Of a stretch of 64,000 nt of DNA, positions 28,378 to 36,598 are shown piece by piece. The notes below the pieces were generated by a model. It was given only the letters and a program-made list of their open reading frames with translations. It made no database searches and was not told the origin of the DNA. The DNA is from Candidatus Accumulibacter phosphatis (GTDB lineage Bacteria > Pseudomonadota > Gammaproteobacteria > Burkholderiales > Rhodocyclaceae), in NCBI RefSeq assembly GCF_012939955.1, contig NZ_SPMY01000043.1:24116-88115 (forward strand), read 5' to 3'. Position 1 is the first letter of the stretch; the number at the start of each line of letters is the position of its first letter. The position numbers were made by a program, and so were the translations under genes.

Positions 28378-28927
28378 GCCGCAATCTCCAGCCACTGCAC
28401 GACCCCAGCCTGCCGCTCACCAACAATGTGGAAAATCTTCCCACCTGGCCCAATTGTCGCCTCGACGAATGGTTGCCAATCAAAAAACTGCCTGCCTGAT
28501 TTACAAAAGGGTAGGTGGGTGCGCTGCACGTTCACCTTGACGAAGCGCCACAAGATTCGGATGCGGAAGGTGGCACTCTGCCGGGTTTCCCGGTTTCCCG
28601 GTTTCCCGCGGGTTTCCTGCTCTTCCGGCATCAGGCAGTGCTCGGGGTGCCATTTGGAAGGGCTCTTCTGCAAATGGTGACGCATGCCGGCCCAAGATCG
28701 GCGATTGACGGCTGCACGCGGCGTCAGCCATACTCTCCGAAGGCCGGTTGGATTTCCTCTCCTTTACGCGGCCGCCGGGCTTTCGCAGAAACCATGAAGG
28801 CATGCCACGCAGGGCGTTGACCTACGGCGCCATGCGAGCCTTTTGCGAGGGCGCGACGAGGCGTGCCGGGCCATGTTTCTCTGGTCCGGTTCATGGCCGC
28901 GAGCCACCGACAGTGACGGGGCATGAA
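28378..28927. other. upstream region of the DUF4157 gene, with an octamer tandem repeat
   Basis: No supported gene. Three exact copies of GGTTTCCC run from 28584 to 28607, followed by a GCGGGTTTCC variant. The large downstream gene could start as early as 28748 by an unusual TTG codon, but the ATG at 28928 is better placed. Confidence 0.45.
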
Positions 28928-31900
28928 ATGAGCAAACTTGCTCTCTCTCGCAGGCGTGTCTCCGACGGGGTTGCCAAATCGGCGGACGCCGCGCGCCCGG
29001 CGACGAACTCGGGCATGCCGCGCTACCTGGAACGTCGCCCTGCCGCCGTGGCCCAACCGACCGACGCAAGCGCAGTGCCGGGCGATGCGATCGCCGATCG
29101 CGTGATGTCGAATGCATCGGCTTTTCCGCAGGCAGGCGAATCGACACCGCCCCACTCCCGAACCAACGAGACACACGCGGCAGCGTTCGCTCTGCACGGC
29201 GTTCGAGCAAAGCTCACCGTCAGTCGTCCGCAAGATCCGGACGAGGAGGAAGCCGACCGCTTGGCGGACCAGGTCATGCGTATGCCGAGAGGCGGGCCGC
29301 TGGCGACGTCTCCGTTCGTGAACTCGGCCGGCGCGTGGGCGTCGGCGAAGGCGGAGCGCGACACGCGCAGCCCTTCCCTGTCACGAAAACCCACAGCGTC
29401 GGGCGCGGCGCCCACTGCCTCCTTCGCCGTTCCGGACCGGAACAGCGGCCGGGCCTTGAACGCGAGCGTGCGTGACTTGTTCGAGCCACGCTTTGGTCGT
29501 GATCTCGGTGACGTTCGCATCCACGACGACGCGGCGGCCGCCGATTCGGCGCGCCGGATCGGCGCGCGTGCCTATGCCTACGGTGATCAGGTCGTCTTCG
29601 GCGTCGGCGAGTTCGCGCCCGACAGCGACGCCGGGCGGCGCCTGCTCGCCCACGAACTGACCCACGTCCTCCAGGAAAAAGAGGGTGAACAGCGCATCCG
29701 CCGCGCGCCCGAGGACGTCACGCGACTTAACCAGCTTCCCTTGTCGGCACACCGATCCCGGCCGCATTTCACCATCGCTTTCTACACGGTGTACGCGGAG
29801 GCGACCGGAGATCTCCCGGATTTCAAGGCACGCGTCAAGTCGGCCTGCGCCGAGAGCAGCGAGGGGCTGAATCTGGACGCGGGCAACCAGGGCGCGGTCA
29901 ACGCGGCGGCGGACGAGATGGCGGAGTTGACCGACGGCCTCACCGTCGGCGGAGCCTACCAGCCCTTCGATCTCGCCGGGGCAGTGAAGAAGCTCTACGA
30001 ACTGATGCCCTCGGTACCGGGCGACATCCAGGTCACCAACTTCGGCTTCGAGTACATTTACGGGCGGCTCGTCTCACATTCGGCCGATTTCGTGGCCTTG
30101 AGCCTGCAGGAGCACGCGCACGGCCCCGATATCGACGCCGACCCCGATCTCAGCGCGGTGGCCGGCAGCAGCGACACGGCCTTCGTGCAGCTGTCGCAGG
30201 ACCTGGCGCGCATCGTCGCCGCCCTCAGCGACGGCAAGAGCCTGCTGATGCTGGAGCTGGAGGGTTTGGTCAGCACGCTCGTCGATCTCCGCAACCAGTT
30301 CGATCCGCGCGCATCGCGAGACGAGCAGGCTGAGAACTACCGGATGCGCAGCGAGCTGGCGCGTCGGGCGCTGCTCGTCAACGACAAGCTGATGAAGATG
30401 AACGACGATCCGACGGCGCCCACACCGCTGGACACGAGCGTGGAAAAGACGCTCTCGGAAATCCGTAGGACGGCAAGAAGCGAGGAAGACACGCGCACCG
30501 CGCTCGGCGACACGAAATCGCTGCTGGCGGCACAGCCGCTCAACATGGCCGATCGGGTGGACGATCCCTTCTTCAAGGAAAGCGGGCTGAGCGAGGAGGC
30601 CGAAGGGGCGGAGATCAAGCCGCAAGTGGCGTTTCCGAAGACCACAGAGGGCTTCGCGGCCGAGGCACAGCACGACCTCGCGGATCGGATCAACAGGCAA
30701 AGCAAGGGCCTGCAGGAGCAACTGGCCCAGATCGTCCCGCCGCACGAGGAATCGAAATACAACCTGCCCGAGTTCGCGAAAGTACACAAGCACTGGTTCA
30801 GCCTCTTCGGCATCGAGGCGGAGAAGGCCATGATCCAGCAGGCCGGCGCGCTGGACCTGTGGCACGGTATCCACCAGGCAACCGCCATCGGCACGCTCTC
30901 GGTGAGCGGCGACATGATGACGGCCTGGCTGCGCTACGAAACCATGAAGCAGACCATGGGCCTGCTCGGACTTTTCGTCGGCACCGGGGTTGAGCGCGAG
31001 TTCGGCAGCGTGATCGCGCAGCAGACCATGCGCCGAAAGCAGGCGCTTTCCGGAACCGGTGCCAGCGATGCGCGATACGAGTTCGCGGAGCTCTACGGCA
31101 GCGCGTCCTCCCTGACCACGGGCGGCGAGGAGGCCTCCCGCAGCAAGGTCGCCGCAGAAGGCGCCAAGACCAGTTCGGCCCAGTTCTCGCGTGCCGCAAG
31201 CGTGCCGACCTTCCTGCAGACGCAGGCTGCCCACCAGCAGGGGCTTACCCCGGCACCGCTGCCGGTGCTGGGACTGCGCAAGGTCGAGGCCAAGGAAGGT
31301 TGGAGCTATCTGGTCGAAGTTCCCGATTACCTCTCGGGAAAAACCATCGCCTACGAGCAGAAGACGGCCACGCCCGAGGTCGCGGATTACCTGTTGGCGC
31401 AGCGCCAGCACGCCGCGACCCTCAAGAGCACGCATTCGGCCTTGGTGACGGTGTCCTCCCCCGGCAAATTCAGCAATGCCAGAACACTGCGGCACGTGGG
31501 GCCGACGCCCGCGCTGGAGGGCGCCCAGACCTCGCAGACTTCCAGCCTCGAGCGAGCCGACCGGGACGCGCGCGAGGCCATCGCCATGCCCGGACGTGGC
31601 AGCAGCAAGACGGCTCCGACGGGTACCGAACTGCTGCAAGGCGCGATGCTCGACTATCTCAACTTCTTCTTCAAGGAGGGCGATTCGGCGCTGCGCGTCG
31701 CGGCGATCATCCATATGATGAATGTCGAGCACGGCATCGGCAAGGTGTTCGACAAGATGCTGGAGCCAGCGGAAATCGCCAAGGTGCTGACAAAAGCTTT
31801 CGGCATGGGCTTCGGGCTCGGCGTGCTGGCCAGTCTGGGACCGATCGGCAGCATATTGTCCTTGGGGATCGGCAAGGCGATGAAAGTCGCCGGCGGAAGC

Positions 31901-34270
31901 GACATTACGGCCGCTCTCACCGTGGCGGCATTCCTCAAGGAAGCGGCCGAAACCGGAGACTTCTTCACGGCGCGAATGATGGGCTATCTCGGCGTTCCCA
32001 TCGTCGAGGACATCAAGCAGCTCTTCGAGTCGGTGATTTCCGCCCCGGCGGCGATGGCCGGCGCGAAGGCAGCGGATGCCAGCGTCAAGGCGGTGCTGGA
32101 CAAGATCAACCAGAAGCCGCCGGCAACCATCGCCGAGGCGGCCGATCTCGCGCGCGAGCTGGCGAACGCCTCGCCGGACGCGCGCGCGGACATGCTGGCC
32201 GCCATGGACAGCCATATCGCCGATATGGAAGCGCAGGGATTCGGCAAGACGCAGTCCAGCCAGGACTACGACGTCATGATCGCGTTCCGCAACGCCTTCC
32301 ATCAGCAGAGCACGCTGAACCAGATGCTCGATCCGTTCACGACCAAGCTCGAAACCAAGGTGCCCGAGGAGGCGAAGACAGCGTTCGGCGGCGAGCCGTT
32401 CCGCCTGAAGACGCCGGGAGAGCGTGCCAAGCTGCTGGCGGCGATGGGCGACCTCGCCGGCAAGGTGATGCTGTTCCAGGATCCGACGCTGCGTGGCGGC
32501 GACGCGGCGACAGTGCGGGTCCATTACGACAACGGCAAGGTGCGGATACATCACGGCAGCGAGGCCACCGCGCGCGACATCGAGCTGCACTTACCCACGG
32601 TGCGTACACTGCGCAAGTATGAGGGCTTCAGCGGGTCGGTGCGCAGCCTGCTCGCGCGCGCGATTTCCCTGCTCGGCTTCACGCAGACGCCGCAGTACGG
32701 CAGCAAGGGCTTCGAGGCCGAGCTGGAAATCAAGAAGCTGACCGAGATCCGCGACGATCTTCTCGCCCGGCAGGAAGCGATCGATCTCAACGCGCGGCGC
32801 CTGATCGACAAGCAAATTGACAACGCGATCATCGACCGGCACATCGCCGACATCGACAAGCAGATCCTGCAGCACATGCGCGATCTCGACTCGCTGGAGG
32901 CCGGTCAGGGTTTCATCGCCGCCCGGAAGAAATCGGCTGGACTCGCGCGGGCAGAGACGCTCGGGCTGGATCAGGCGACTCCGACGGGGCACTACTGGCG
33001 AGAGCGCGAGGGGCAGCTCGAGTTGGTATGGCAAAACGAGAAGGCAGCGGGGTACTTCCTCAATCAGGACATCCTGCGAGCGGAGATCGCCAAGGGCAAG
33101 GCGGGCGATGCAAAGCTCGCCATTCGCCCGATCGCCGAGAACGCGTCCGCAGGTGCCCTGAAAGCGACTTCGATCGGGTTGGGAGACGCGCCGAAAGGAC
33201 ATCATTGGCGCGAGGACACGACCGGCGGGCTCACGCTCATACGCACGGACGAGAAGGCGCCGCACTTCTGGTTCGACCACGACGCCTACAGCAAGGCTGC
33301 AGACAAGTCGAAACCCTCGAAGTTCATCCGCCCGATCGCGGAGAAAGCAGACAGCGATTCGGCGTCATTCGACGCCAAGACCTGGGACGAAGCCTACGGC
33401 GAGCTCGGTGGCGGCGAGGCGAAGTCATCGTTCGGCAAGTTCACCAAAGTGATCGGCGAACTCGGCGTCGACAAGGTCGCGATCATCGACAAGATGAAGC
33501 AAACGGAAGGCGGGGATTCACGAGGCGATTCGCCGACCGGACTCAAGATCAGAACGATTCGGCACACGACCAAGCAGCACTTCATCGATGAAGTCATCCT
33601 GCCCCACCTGATCGATCCCAAGTCCCTGGCGGATTCACCGCGCTACCAGGCGCTGATCGATCAGGGCATTAATCCGCGCGAGGCCCAGATCGCCGCCAGC
33701 CACGAGCGTCTGCTCCGCATCACGCGCCAGCTCGACAGCGCCGACATCGGTAGCCTGGGCGAAAAGTGGCACACCCACTGGTTCGCGCAAACCGGCGACA
33801 AGACGCAGTTCAGCGTCAGCCAGAAGGATATCTCCGATCGGTACTCGGGCACCGACCTCGGTCAGGATCGCAATCTCGACCTGCTGAAGCTCGTGGGCGA
33901 CGAACAGGCCGATCTGGTGGAAATCAAGAACCTCTCCTCGCCGGTCGGCGAGCGCGAAAGGGGCGAACTGGACGCGCACCTCGCGCTACAGGGCAAGGAT
34001 GTCATGATGCCGGGCGCGGCAGGGGCCAAGGCGACGCCGCGAACGATTCGCATGGTCGTATGGGTGATCCTGAATCCCGATTTCCTGACCTCCAATGCGA
34101 ACGTCGTATTCATGACGGATCGGCTGAAGAAGAACGCGTCCCTGGAGTTCCGCGTCTACGACGACAACGGGAAGATGGTTTCGGTCACCGGCGCGAACTA
34201 TCGGACGGTGCTGGCCGGGCTGGCCGCCGCGGCGAAGAAGTCGAAGGCTGCGCGCGAGGCGGAGCCTTGA
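28928..34270 (+). CDS. DUF4157 (zinc-metallopeptidase-like) giant protein with C-terminal PD-(D/E)XK nuclease motif, probable toxin
   Basis: About 1780 residues. The N-terminal roughly 170 residues are low complexity. DUF4157 follows, with LFEPRFGRDLGDVRIHDD and the metallopeptidase motif HELTHVLQ (about 242-249). A long helical, Ala/Glu-rich region comes next, with a hydrophobic glycine-rich stretch (FGLGVLASLGPIGSILSLGI), then a coiled coil and two repeats of about 70 residues centred on TGHYWRERE and KGHHWREDT. The C-terminus has GSLGEKWHTHWF, RNLDLLKL and DLVEIKN (D1662, E1665, K1667), the layout of a PD-(D/E)XK nuclease toxin. DUF4157 proteins are known cargo or effectors of extracellular contractile injection systems, but no such structural genes are in the window. 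The next gene is a candidate immunity partner. The role is inferred from architecture. Confidence 0.8.
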   Translation: MSKLALSRRRVSDGVAKSADAARPATNSGMPRYLERRPAAVAQPTDASAVPGDAIADRVMSNASAFPQAGESTPPHSRTNETHAAAFALHGVRAKLTVSRPQDPDEEEADRLADQVMRMPRGGPLATSPFVNSAGAWASAKAERDTRSPSLSRKPTASGAAPTASFAVPDRNSGRALNASVRDLFEPRFGRDLGDVRIHDDAAAADSARRIGARAYAYGDQVVFGVGEFAPDSDAGRRLLAHELTHVLQEKEGEQRIRRAPEDVTRLNQLPLSAHRSRPHFTIAFYTVYAEATGDLPDFKARVKSACAESSEGLNLDAGNQGAVNAAADEMAELTDGLTVGGAYQPFDLAGAVKKLYELMPSVPGDIQVTNFGFEYIYGRLVSHSADFVALSLQEHAHGPDIDADPDLSAVAGSSDTAFVQLSQDLARIVAALSDGKSLLMLELEGLVSTLVDLRNQFDPRASRDEQAENYRMRSELARRALLVNDKLMKMNDDPTAPTPLDTSVEKTLSEIRRTARSEEDTRTALGDTKSLLAAQPLNMADRVDDPFFKESGLSEEAEGAEIKPQVAFPKTTEGFAAEAQHDLADRINRQSKGLQEQLAQIVPPHEESKYNLPEFAKVHKHWFSLFGIEAEKAMIQQAGALDLWHGIHQATAIGTLSVSGDMMTAWLRYETMKQTMGLLGLFVGTGVEREFGSVIAQQTMRRKQALSGTGASDARYEFAELYGSASSLTTGGEEASRSKVAAEGAKTSSAQFSRAASVPTFLQTQAAHQQGLTPAPLPVLGLRKVEAKEGWSYLVEVPDYLSGKTIAYEQKTATPEVADYLLAQRQHAATLKSTHSALVTVSSPGKFSNARTLRHVGPTPALEGAQTSQTSSLERADRDAREAIAMPGRGSSKTAPTGTELLQGAMLDYLNFFFKEGDSALRVAAIIHMMNVEHGIGKVFDKMLEPAEIAKVLTKAFGMGFGLGVLASLGPIGSILSLGIGKAMKVAGGSDITAALTVAAFLKEAAETGDFFTARMMGYLGVPIVEDIKQLFESVISAPAAMAGAKAADASVKAVLDKINQKPPATIAEAADLARELANASPDARADMLAAMDSHIADMEAQGFGKTQSSQDYDVMIAFRNAFHQQSTLNQMLDPFTTKLETKVPEEAKTAFGGEPFRLKTPGERAKLLAAMGDLAGKVMLFQDPTLRGGDAATVRVHYDNGKVRIHHGSEATARDIELHLPTVRTLRKYEGFSGSVRSLLARAISLLGFTQTPQYGSKGFEAELEIKKLTEIRDDLLARQEAIDLNARRLIDKQIDNAIIDRHIADIDKQILQHMRDLDSLEAGQGFIAARKKSAGLARAETLGLDQATPTGHYWREREGQLELVWQNEKAAGYFLNQDILRAEIAKGKAGDAKLAIRPIAENASAGALKATSIGLGDAPKGHHWREDTTGGLTLIRTDEKAPHFWFDHDAYSKAADKSKPSKFIRPIAEKADSDSASFDAKTWDEAYGELGGGEAKSSFGKFTKVIGELGVDKVAIIDKMKQTEGGDSRGDSPTGLKIRTIRHTTKQHFIDEVILPHLIDPKSLADSPRYQALIDQGINPREAQIAASHERLLRITRQLDSADIGSLGEKWHTHWFAQTGDKTQFSVSQKDISDRYSGTDLGQDRNLDLLKLVGDEQADLVEIKNLSSPVGERERGELDAHLALQGKDVMMPGAAGAKATPRTIRMVVWVILNPDFLTSNANVVFMTDRLKKNASLEFRVYDDNGKMVSVTGANYRTVLAGLAAAAKKSKAAREAEP

Positions 34271-34327
34271 GCCGCCGCGATCGAAGACCCCGGTGCGCTT
34301 GGCAAGCGCGCTCAAGATTGCAGCAAG

Positions 34328-35248
34328 ATGGAGACGAGGGCGACAAAGGTGATTGAACTAAGCTTGTCCGGAAAAGACATCAATGCGCTGGCAAGACAGA
34401 TCAGCGAGCAGTCGTACTTCCACGAGTCGCTGCCGGAAACGCTGGAAACCGATTACGCCGCGCAAGCGATCGCGCCCGGGTGGCCCGATCGGATCGGCGA
34501 CGCCTCCAAGTGCTTCGAGGCGGTGTGGGACGGGCAGCGGCGCCTCGCCGTCTACCCCGGCCTGACGGTGGAGGTCACACTGCCGCTGCCGCCGGAGTCC
34601 GAACCGATCATCGATTGGCTGGGCGAGCTCGATTTCGAGCTCGCATCCTTCTACACGCTGCATCCCGAGTGGCAAGCCATCGATCCCGATTACCTCCCGC
34701 CGGGCTTTACCAACCGTCATCGCCTGCACGGCGCCTTTGCAGCCATCAAGGGCAAAGGCCACCGGCGCCTGGTATCGGATCGGTGGCTCGACTACTGTCC
34801 GATCAAGCTGACGCGCCGGGGTGATCTTTCCTTCGTCCAGTTCCACGACCTGAAGGCCGACGCCGCCACCAGTCTGCAGCAAGCCAAGCCCGGTCACATC
34901 GCGCTCAGCAGCGAACCGCAGGGCGGCTTCATCAAGGATGGCTATCTGCTGCGGCATGACTTCAATGGGGTTCTCGAAGAACGAAGGGGCGTGCTGAAAG
35001 TCGCCGTGCTTGGGCGTAGCCTCTCGGCGCGGGAAATGCTCGACGCCTGCGCGGTGCGCGGGGAGGTCAGGGGCAAGAGGCTCAACAATGTTGGCTTCGT
35101 CTTTCTCGACGAGACCGAAATCGGCGATCATCTTCACCAGTTGTGGTTGCGCGGACTCGAATGCTGGACGATTCGCGACGGACGCGAGATTCGCCTGGAC
35201 GATGCCTACGCACCGCCGCCGCTCGCGCCGCCTGCCTGGGCGCGATAG
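34328..35248 (+). CDS. hypothetical protein, candidate immunity protein for the upstream toxin
   Basis: 306 residues, mixed alpha/beta, acidic, no signal peptide or membrane segment (LPLPPESEPIIDWLGELDFE, YLLRHDFNGVLEERRGVLKV). I do not recognise a family. It follows the giant toxin-like gene by 57 bases on the same strand, the usual place for an immunity gene in polymorphic toxin loci. It could also be a chaperone or adaptor. Confidence 0.6.
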   Translation: METRATKVIELSLSGKDINALARQISEQSYFHESLPETLETDYAAQAIAPGWPDRIGDASKCFEAVWDGQRRLAVYPGLTVEVTLPLPPESEPIIDWLGELDFELASFYTLHPEWQAIDPDYLPPGFTNRHRLHGAFAAIKGKGHRRLVSDRWLDYCPIKLTRRGDLSFVQFHDLKADAATSLQQAKPGHIALSSEPQGGFIKDGYLLRHDFNGVLEERRGVLKVAVLGRSLSAREMLDACAVRGEVRGKRLNNVGFVFLDETEIGDHLHQLWLRGLECWTIRDGREIRLDDAYAPPPLAPPAWAR

Positions 35249-35608
35249 GCTCAGGAACGAAAGGCGAGCGATGAACAGATGCAGCTTTCACCCACGCTCC
35301 ATTGCGAGCGCCGATCGATCGAGAAGCGCTCCATCGCGGCGTGACGCGGGTCGCGGTTTCGGCGCGTCGCCGCAGCGCTACCTGACCAGCACGCGCGTGA
35401 CGATGACCCGGCGGCCGCGCCGCGCGCGCTGCAGTGCGGATCACGTCGAGCGAGGCCGCCACCCTCGGTGTGTTCGAGATTGGCATGACGACGCAGCCCT
35501 CCACGCCGACCAGCAATGCCGGGATCGTGGATACGATCAAGCTCCCCCCTGAGCCGAACGGCCCGTACTCGGTGGAGATCGGCCTCGTCCCGGCGGTCAA
35601 TGTGACCG
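35249..35608. other. short gene-free stretch upstream of hicAB
   Basis: Short frames on both strands, none with a recognisable product or ribosome-binding site. It probably holds the hicAB promoter. Confidence 0.4.
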
Positions 35609-35830
35609 ATGTCGCCGGAGAACGTCCGCTTCGGAGATCTCATGAAGGTTTGCGAGGAGCACTTCGCGAAGCCACGCCAATCGGGTACGAGTCTTGCGAT
35701 CTTCAAGACGCCTTGGGTGGGCGATCCCCGGATCAACATCCAGGACGACAAAGGCAGGGCGAAGGGGTATCAGGTTCGGCAGGTGCTAACGGCAATTGAT
35801 AAGTTGGAGGACATGCGCAATGAACGTTGA
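35609..35830 (+). CDS. hicA: HicA-family toxin, catalytic His replaced by Leu
   Basis: 73 residues. HicA toxins are small mRNA interferases with a dsRNA-binding-like fold. The sequence follows the actinobacterial/proteobacterial HicA pattern (VRFGDLMKVCEEHFAKPRQ, then FKTPWVGDPRINIQDDKGRA and YQVRQVLTAIDKLE). At the site where the family has GTSH this protein reads GTSL (codon CTT, one base from CAT), so the catalytic His appears lost and the toxin is probably inactive. It overlaps the antitoxin gene by 11 bases. Confidence 0.85.
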   Translation: MSPENVRFGDLMKVCEEHFAKPRQSGTSLAIFKTPWVGDPRINIQDDKGRAKGYQVRQVLTAIDKLEDMRNER

Positions 35831-36143
35831 TCATTACACCTGCCGTGTCACCTGGTCGCCCGAGGACGGCGAGCACCTTGCCCTGTGCGCTGAATTCCCG
35901 TCGCTGTCGTGGCTCGCAGCGACGCCAGAGGCAGCGCTGAAGGGGATCCGTCAGGTGGTATCCGATATCGCCGCCGACATGACAACGGCTGGCGAGACCA
36001 TTCCTGTAGCTCTGGCGGAAAAACACTACAGCGGTGAGTTCCGTGTCCGAACTCCGCCAGAAGTCCATCGCTCATTGGCCATGCAGGCGGCTGAGCAAGG
36101 CGTGAGCCTGAACAGGCTGGCCAGTGCAAAGCTGGCTGGCTGA
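35820..36143 (+). CDS. hicB: HicB-family antitoxin
   Basis: 107 residues. The N-terminal half is the HicB RNase-H-like fold (MNVDHYTCRVTWSPEDGEHL, AEFPSLSWLAATPEAALKGI). The C-terminal 35 residues form a ribbon-helix-helix DNA-binding tail (FRVRTPPEVHRSLAMQAAEQ). It neutralises HicA and normally represses the operon. The start at 35820 lies inside hicA, which indicates translational coupling. Confidence 0.88.
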   Translation: MNVDHYTCRVTWSPEDGEHLALCAEFPSLSWLAATPEAALKGIRQVVSDIAADMTTAGETIPVALAEKHYSGEFRVRTPPEVHRSLAMQAAEQGVSLNRLASAKLAG

Positions 36144-36598
36144 CGGCCACGACGTTCGCTAACAATCTGGCTACACCTGCCGCCAGATGGTGATGGACTG
36201 CTTTCGGCGCAGATGCTGGGGGAGTCCTGTCGGCCATCAAGAGACGTAGACGCGGGGAAAAATCGCCCGGCACGAATGTCGGCTAACTGATAAGAAATCG
36301 GCAGCGGTGTTTGGTCGGTCAGACCTTGACGATCTCAGGAATGGACCCACTTTTGCTCACAAAAACGGACCCCCCTGGTCGTCATGGCCATGCGCGCGAA
36401 AGTGCCGCGCACACAGCCATTCCCGAGCGTACTCGCCTCTACGCGGCGTCAAGGGTACGCTGCGCCGGGCTGCAAAAACCGCAGCCCGCCCTTGACCCCG
36501 CTCCGAGGCGAAAACCTGAGTGTTGGCGCGCGCCAACGGTGGGTCAATTTTCGTGAGCAAAAAAGAGTCAGTTTTCGTGAGCGTCGAGGGTCAGAGCA
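36144..36598. other. gene-free stretch holding an imperfect inverted repeat, possible IS remnant
   Basis: GACCCACTTTTGCTCACAAA (from 36344) is mirrored by TTTTCGTGAGCAAAAAAGAG (from 36549) and again by GTTTTCGTGAGC (36571-36582). Such GGGTCA/TTTTCGTGAGC arms recall ends of IS21-like elements, but no transposase remains. Confidence 0.4.

Noticed and set aside
27823..28395. 190-codon - strand frame with FHLFHEAFYQRHE-type repeats
   Set aside because: Repeats arise from the same 21-bp DNA repeat as on the + strand, and the C-terminal half is Arg/Gly/Cys-rich noise; neither strand is convincing, the + strand slightly more so.
28374..28685. 103-codon - strand frame upstream of the toxin gene
   Set aside because: Some protein-like sequence (FVEATIGPGGKIFHIVGERQ) but it crosses the octamer tandem repeat and has no ribosome-binding site.
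30074..32590. 838-codon open frame on the - strand inside the DUF4157 gene
   Set aside because: Mirror of the coding strand with Arg/His/Leu-rich sequence, no start context and no recognisable domain.
31300..32622. 440-codon + strand frame overlapping the DUF4157 gene
   Set aside because: Arg/Gly-rich alternative frame inside a clearly coding gene.
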